Assembly: GCA_902582355.1 (NCBI GenBank)
Contig: CACHRR010000003.1
Coordinates: forward strand, 36,882 to 100,881
Length of the DNA: 64,000 nt
Reading direction: 5' to 3'
Source of the DNA: an uncultured SAR86 cluster bacterium
GTDB lineage: Bacteria; Pseudomonadota; Gammaproteobacteria; Magnimaribacterales; D2472
Positions 61,456-64,000 of the stretch are shown piece by piece (position 1 is the stretch's first letter; every line of letters begins with the position of its first letter). Below the pieces are notes generated by a model. The model was not told the origin of the DNA. It saw only the letters and a list, made by a program, of their open reading frames with translations, and searched no databases. The position numbers and the translations under genes are program-made.

Positions 61456-63866
61456 TATCTGTATCTAAATCTAATACCTACAACTCTGGGTTTGCTTCCA
61501 GTTCTTCTAATACCAAAACCTGCATAACCCGAATCACCAACTGACTCAAAATCGTCATATCTGGATAAATATCCGTTCTTATCAAAAAGATTATTTACGT
61601 AAAATTCAACTGATGTATTGCTAAAGTCTAACCCTGCTCTCAAATTTGCCTGACTGTAAGACGGCAAAACTATTGCGCCATCACCATAGTCATTGGGTCT
61701 ATCACCAGTATATGAATAATCTATATTAAAATAGCCGGCATTTTTACCGTAATAAAAATCTCTATCTAAAGAAATATAGTGTGAACTTTCCGGTACGTCA
61801 GATAATCTATTTCCAGCACTTGCGTAAAGCTCTTGAGTACCTGACTGATTTTGAAAATAATCTTCGGCAAGAGTTGCATCAACTCCGTTGAAATAATAAG
61901 TCAAGCTAGTTGTGTCATTTATATCATATTGAACATTTAGCTCTAAGCCAGTAACCTCTGCATTACCAACATTGTCTACAAATGCTACCGCAACTAAGTC
62001 AAGGTCGTATGTAGTTGTTTGATAATTGTTCCAATCCATTGTATACAAAGCTCCATTAACAATCAGCTTTCCGTCACGCATTGTAGATTTAAATCCTAGT
62101 TCCATACTTTCAAGATAATCTGCATCATATGTTTTAGGTGCTGGATCAGAGGGTCTTAACCTATTAACACCTGATGGCCTAAAACCTTCTGAATATGTTC
62201 CATAAACCATTAAATCATCTGAAACATTATGCTTAATGTTTAATTTTGGAATTGTTCCAGATTCTGATGATTTAAATTCCTCATTGGTGATACCGAATTG
62301 CATATCACCGTAGTAACCATTACTGGCAACAAGATCCATGTCTTGGTCATAATTTCTAAAACCTACTGTAAGTTGAGTTTTTTCATTTATATCAATATAT
62401 GCTTCTCCAAAAATAGCTTGTATTTCACCTTTTCTATCTAAATCAGCTTCCCACCAAGTTCCTGATAATCCATTTGAATAAAAAGTCGCACCAGGTTGTA
62501 AATAATCAACATCAGTAACTTTCTCATTTGTTTCTTGAAAAGCTCCCAAAACCCAATTAAAACCGGACTCATTATTAGATGAAATTCTTATTTCAGTAGC
62601 CGTTCTTTCCATATCATTACTTTGTGCGTACGTCATTCTAGGATCTCTACAGTCATTTATATCAATGTAATAATAGCCATAATATTCATAGTAATTGCAA
62701 ACATAATATGAGTATGCAGCAAAATAATAGTACTCAACGTAACTAGCATAATCGTATGTATACTCGGTATCTCTTTCAAAAATAGATGATGTTAAAACTA
62801 TATCAATATCATCAGTGAGATTTCCACTCAGAGTAAATGACATTTGATCAAATGTGTCTTCATATTTTTCTGGTGAGTATCTTGTATTGGTGTGCTCAGG
62901 CATGAGAGCAGTTTGTGTATCATTAGTAACGTCAGTTTCATACGAACCGTTATACACAGAATCTTGTCTTAAGAATGATAAATCAAGATTAAATTTATTA
63001 AACTCGCCGCTTACTCTAAATCTTGTACCTTCTTTAGATGAATCGTTGTAATTTCTTTCAGCAACATCATAAGGATCAGTATAATTGTTGATTGTAGTAT
63101 TGATGCCATTATTTTGATATGTGTACTGGGATGGCATATTATCAATCCATCCACCATCATTAACATCATAAGCACTTAATCTTGCGGCAAGATGTGAGCC
63201 AATTGGTAAATTAATAAATGCCTCTAATGAGTTATCGGTTGCGCCTTTTTTTATAGATCCATATTCAACATCAAAACCGTAATCTAAGCCAGATGAATCT
63301 GGTTTTTTTGTAATAATTTTAATATTACCTGATGTAGAACTTGATCCGTATAAGGTACCCTGCGGACCGGATAAAATTTCAACTCTTTCTATATCATAGA
63401 TGTGAAGATCTGGAGTTAAATGAGCTGAAGTAAGTGGTTGTTCATCAATATATAATGCAGCCGTGGCATCTGTTCCAGCATAACTATTCATTATTGATCC
63501 ATCTGCTATGCCTCTTATATAAAAATTTGATTTACCAGGACCAACATTATTGAACGTTACTGCAGGTGACAAGCTTGCAATGTCCTCAAGACTTTTGATA
63601 TTTTTAGCGTCTAATTCTGCAGATGATATTGCTTGAACACTCATTGCAACATCTTGAATATTTTGTTCTTTCTTTGAAGCAGTAACTATTACCTCTTCAA
63701 CATCATCTTGGGCATTTACAATATTAGAATTTGAAACTCCTATCCCAAGTGACAATGCTCCAAGACAAGATAAAGCATAATTATTGTCTTTAAATATGTC
63801 TCTTAGAATCTCTGTTACAGGATCGTGTTTCTTTTCAAATAAAGGTTTTAAGTTAATAGACGGCAT
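61452..63866 (-). CDS. TonB-dependent outer-membrane receptor 3
   Basis: An 804-residue receptor. I start at ATG 63866, preceded by GGGGAA at a normal distance; the longer frame begins with TTG 12 bases upstream, and its GGGG is the ribosome-binding run itself. An extended signal region (hydrophobic YALSCLGALSLGIGV, cut near NAQDD) is followed by the TonB box VEEVIVTASKK, plug motifs LSGPQGTLYGSSSTSGNI and ITKKP, and a barrel ending RFRYRY. Around residues 365-400 an extracellular loop has 17 Tyr in 32 residues and two cysteines, aligned with a Cys-paired loop in receptor 2. The two are paralogues; substrate unknown. Confidence 0.92.
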   Translation of the reverse strand: MPSINLKPLFEKKHDPVTEILRDIFKDNNYALSCLGALSLGIGVSNSNIVNAQDDVEEVIVTASKKEQNIQDVAMSVQAISSAELDAKNIKSLEDIASLSPAVTFNNVGPGKSNFYIRGIADGSIMNSYAGTDATAALYIDEQPLTSAHLTPDLHIYDIERVEILSGPQGTLYGSSSTSGNIKIITKKPDSSGLDYGFDVEYGSIKKGATDNSLEAFINLPIGSHLAARLSAYDVNDGGWIDNMPSQYTYQNNGINTTINNYTDPYDVAERNYNDSSKEGTRFRVSGEFNKFNLDLSFLRQDSVYNGSYETDVTNDTQTALMPEHTNTRYSPEKYEDTFDQMSFTLSGNLTDDIDIVLTSSIFERDTEYTYDYASYVEYYYFAAYSYYVCNYYEYYGYYYIDINDCRDPRMTYAQSNDMERTATEIRISSNNESGFNWVLGAFQETNEKVTDVDYLQPGATFYSNGLSGTWWEADLDRKGEIQAIFGEAYIDINEKTQLTVGFRNYDQDMDLVASNGYYGDMQFGITNEEFKSSESGTIPKLNIKHNVSDDLMVYGTYSEGFRPSGVNRLRPSDPAPKTYDADYLESMELGFKSTMRDGKLIVNGALYTMDWNNYQTTTYDLDLVAVAFVDNVGNAEVTGLELNVQYDINDTTSLTYYFNGVDATLAEDYFQNQSGTQELYASAGNRLSDVPESSHYISLDRDFYYGKNAGYFNIDYSYTGDRPNDYGDGAIVLPSYSQANLRAGLDFSNTSVEFYVNNLFDKNGYLSRYDDFESVGDSGYAGFGIRRTGSKPRVVGIRFRYRY

Positions 63867-63877
63867 AAAATTCCCCA
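63867..63877 (-). promoter_or_regulatory. Ribosome-binding site deciding the start of TonB receptor 3
   Basis: TGGGGAATTTT directly precedes the ATG at 63866 on the minus strand. The G4A2 run at 4-base spacing supports this ATG over the TTG at 63878. Confidence 0.6.
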
Positions 63878-63937
63878 ATAGTTAAATATCTATAAATTAA
63901 TAATACCTTTATTAACAATGATTTCAAGAGTATTCAT

Positions 63938-64000
63938 TCAATACGAGGTGTTAAAAAGTTTATCTAAAAGATATTCATTTCCCCATTTATTAATAATTTC
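63938..64000 (-). CDS. Possible 3' end of a gene entering from the right edge
   Basis: Reading inward from the right edge, one minus-strand frame is open for 20 codons (NKWGNEYLLDKLF, ending TSY) and stops at 63938, while the other two frames contain stops. This would be the C-terminus of an upstream minus-strand gene, 72 bases before the receptor 3 start. The evidence is thin because so short an open frame can occur by chance. Confidence 0.3.
   Translation of the reverse strand, partial: EIINKWGNEYLLDKLFNTSY

Noticed and set aside
63867..63878. TTG start upstream for TonB receptor 3
   Set aside because: The four extra codons contain the GGGG ribosome-binding run for the ATG at 63866, so they are more likely leader than protein.

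Overview
The window is 64 kb of very AT-rich, tightly packed bacterial chromosome. The gene content points to a Gram-negative, aerobic marine gammaproteobacterium with a streamlined genome, most like the SAR86 group. This rests on three TonB-dependent receptors with ExbB/ExbD, lipid A and Lol lipoprotein-sorting genes, an electron-transfer-flavoprotein system, two haloalkane dehalogenases, a sulfatase, BCCT transporters, a gammaproteobacterial exbBD-lpxK-kdsB-murB gene order, overlapping genes and almost no intergenic DNA. The taxonomic call is inference; no rRNA is present. No insertion sequence, CRISPR array, integrase or prophage was seen, and no stretch over 300 bases lacks a gene.

Layout. 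0-9 kb: cysteine synthesis (cysK, cysE), a TonB receptor, a carboxyltransferase without a biotin domain, a DUF1295 membrane protein, a PsiE-like protein and a nitronate monooxygenase. 8.5-18 kb: a detoxification or catabolic block with an exported-looking haloalkane dehalogenase divergent from a TetR regulator across a 19-bp palindrome, then a DUF1330 protein, a metallo-beta-lactamase-fold hydrolase, a sulfatase, a kappa-GST-like isomerase, a second dehalogenase and three GST-family proteins. 18-24 kb: a ceramidase-like membrane hydrolase, etfAB, ETF-quinone oxidoreductase and a DUF885 lipoprotein.

24.2-38.3 kb is one long minus-strand run: trpS, MFS transporter, hemH, a dienoyl-CoA-reductase-like SDR, aldehyde dehydrogenase, lolC/E, lolD, exbB, exbD, a fused msbA-lpxK gene, kdsB, murB, a LysE-type exporter, DUF1285 and a DUF2256 gene with a TTG start. 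The msbA-lpxK fusion joins the lipid A 4'-kinase to the lipid A flippase in one 922-residue protein and is the most striking single gene here.

38.3-48.3 kb: a DUF349 protein, an operon of HD-domain (PhnZ-like), DUF3089, alpha/beta hydrolase and GPH-transporter genes, a hotdog thioesterase, tRNA-Ser(UGA), a lipocalin-like protein, small membrane or unknown proteins, a two-domain lipoprotein, an alanine/serine-glyoxylate aminotransferase and a MAPEG protein. 48.3-63.9 kb holds two paralogous sets, each with a TPR-sulfotransferase, a BCCT transporter and a TonB receptor, separated by a nitroreductase, a peptidase S51 and a phage-like RecB-family nuclease. Of ten convergent gene junctions, six overlap at their stop codons and only two carry obvious hairpins, which fits a strongly compacted genome.
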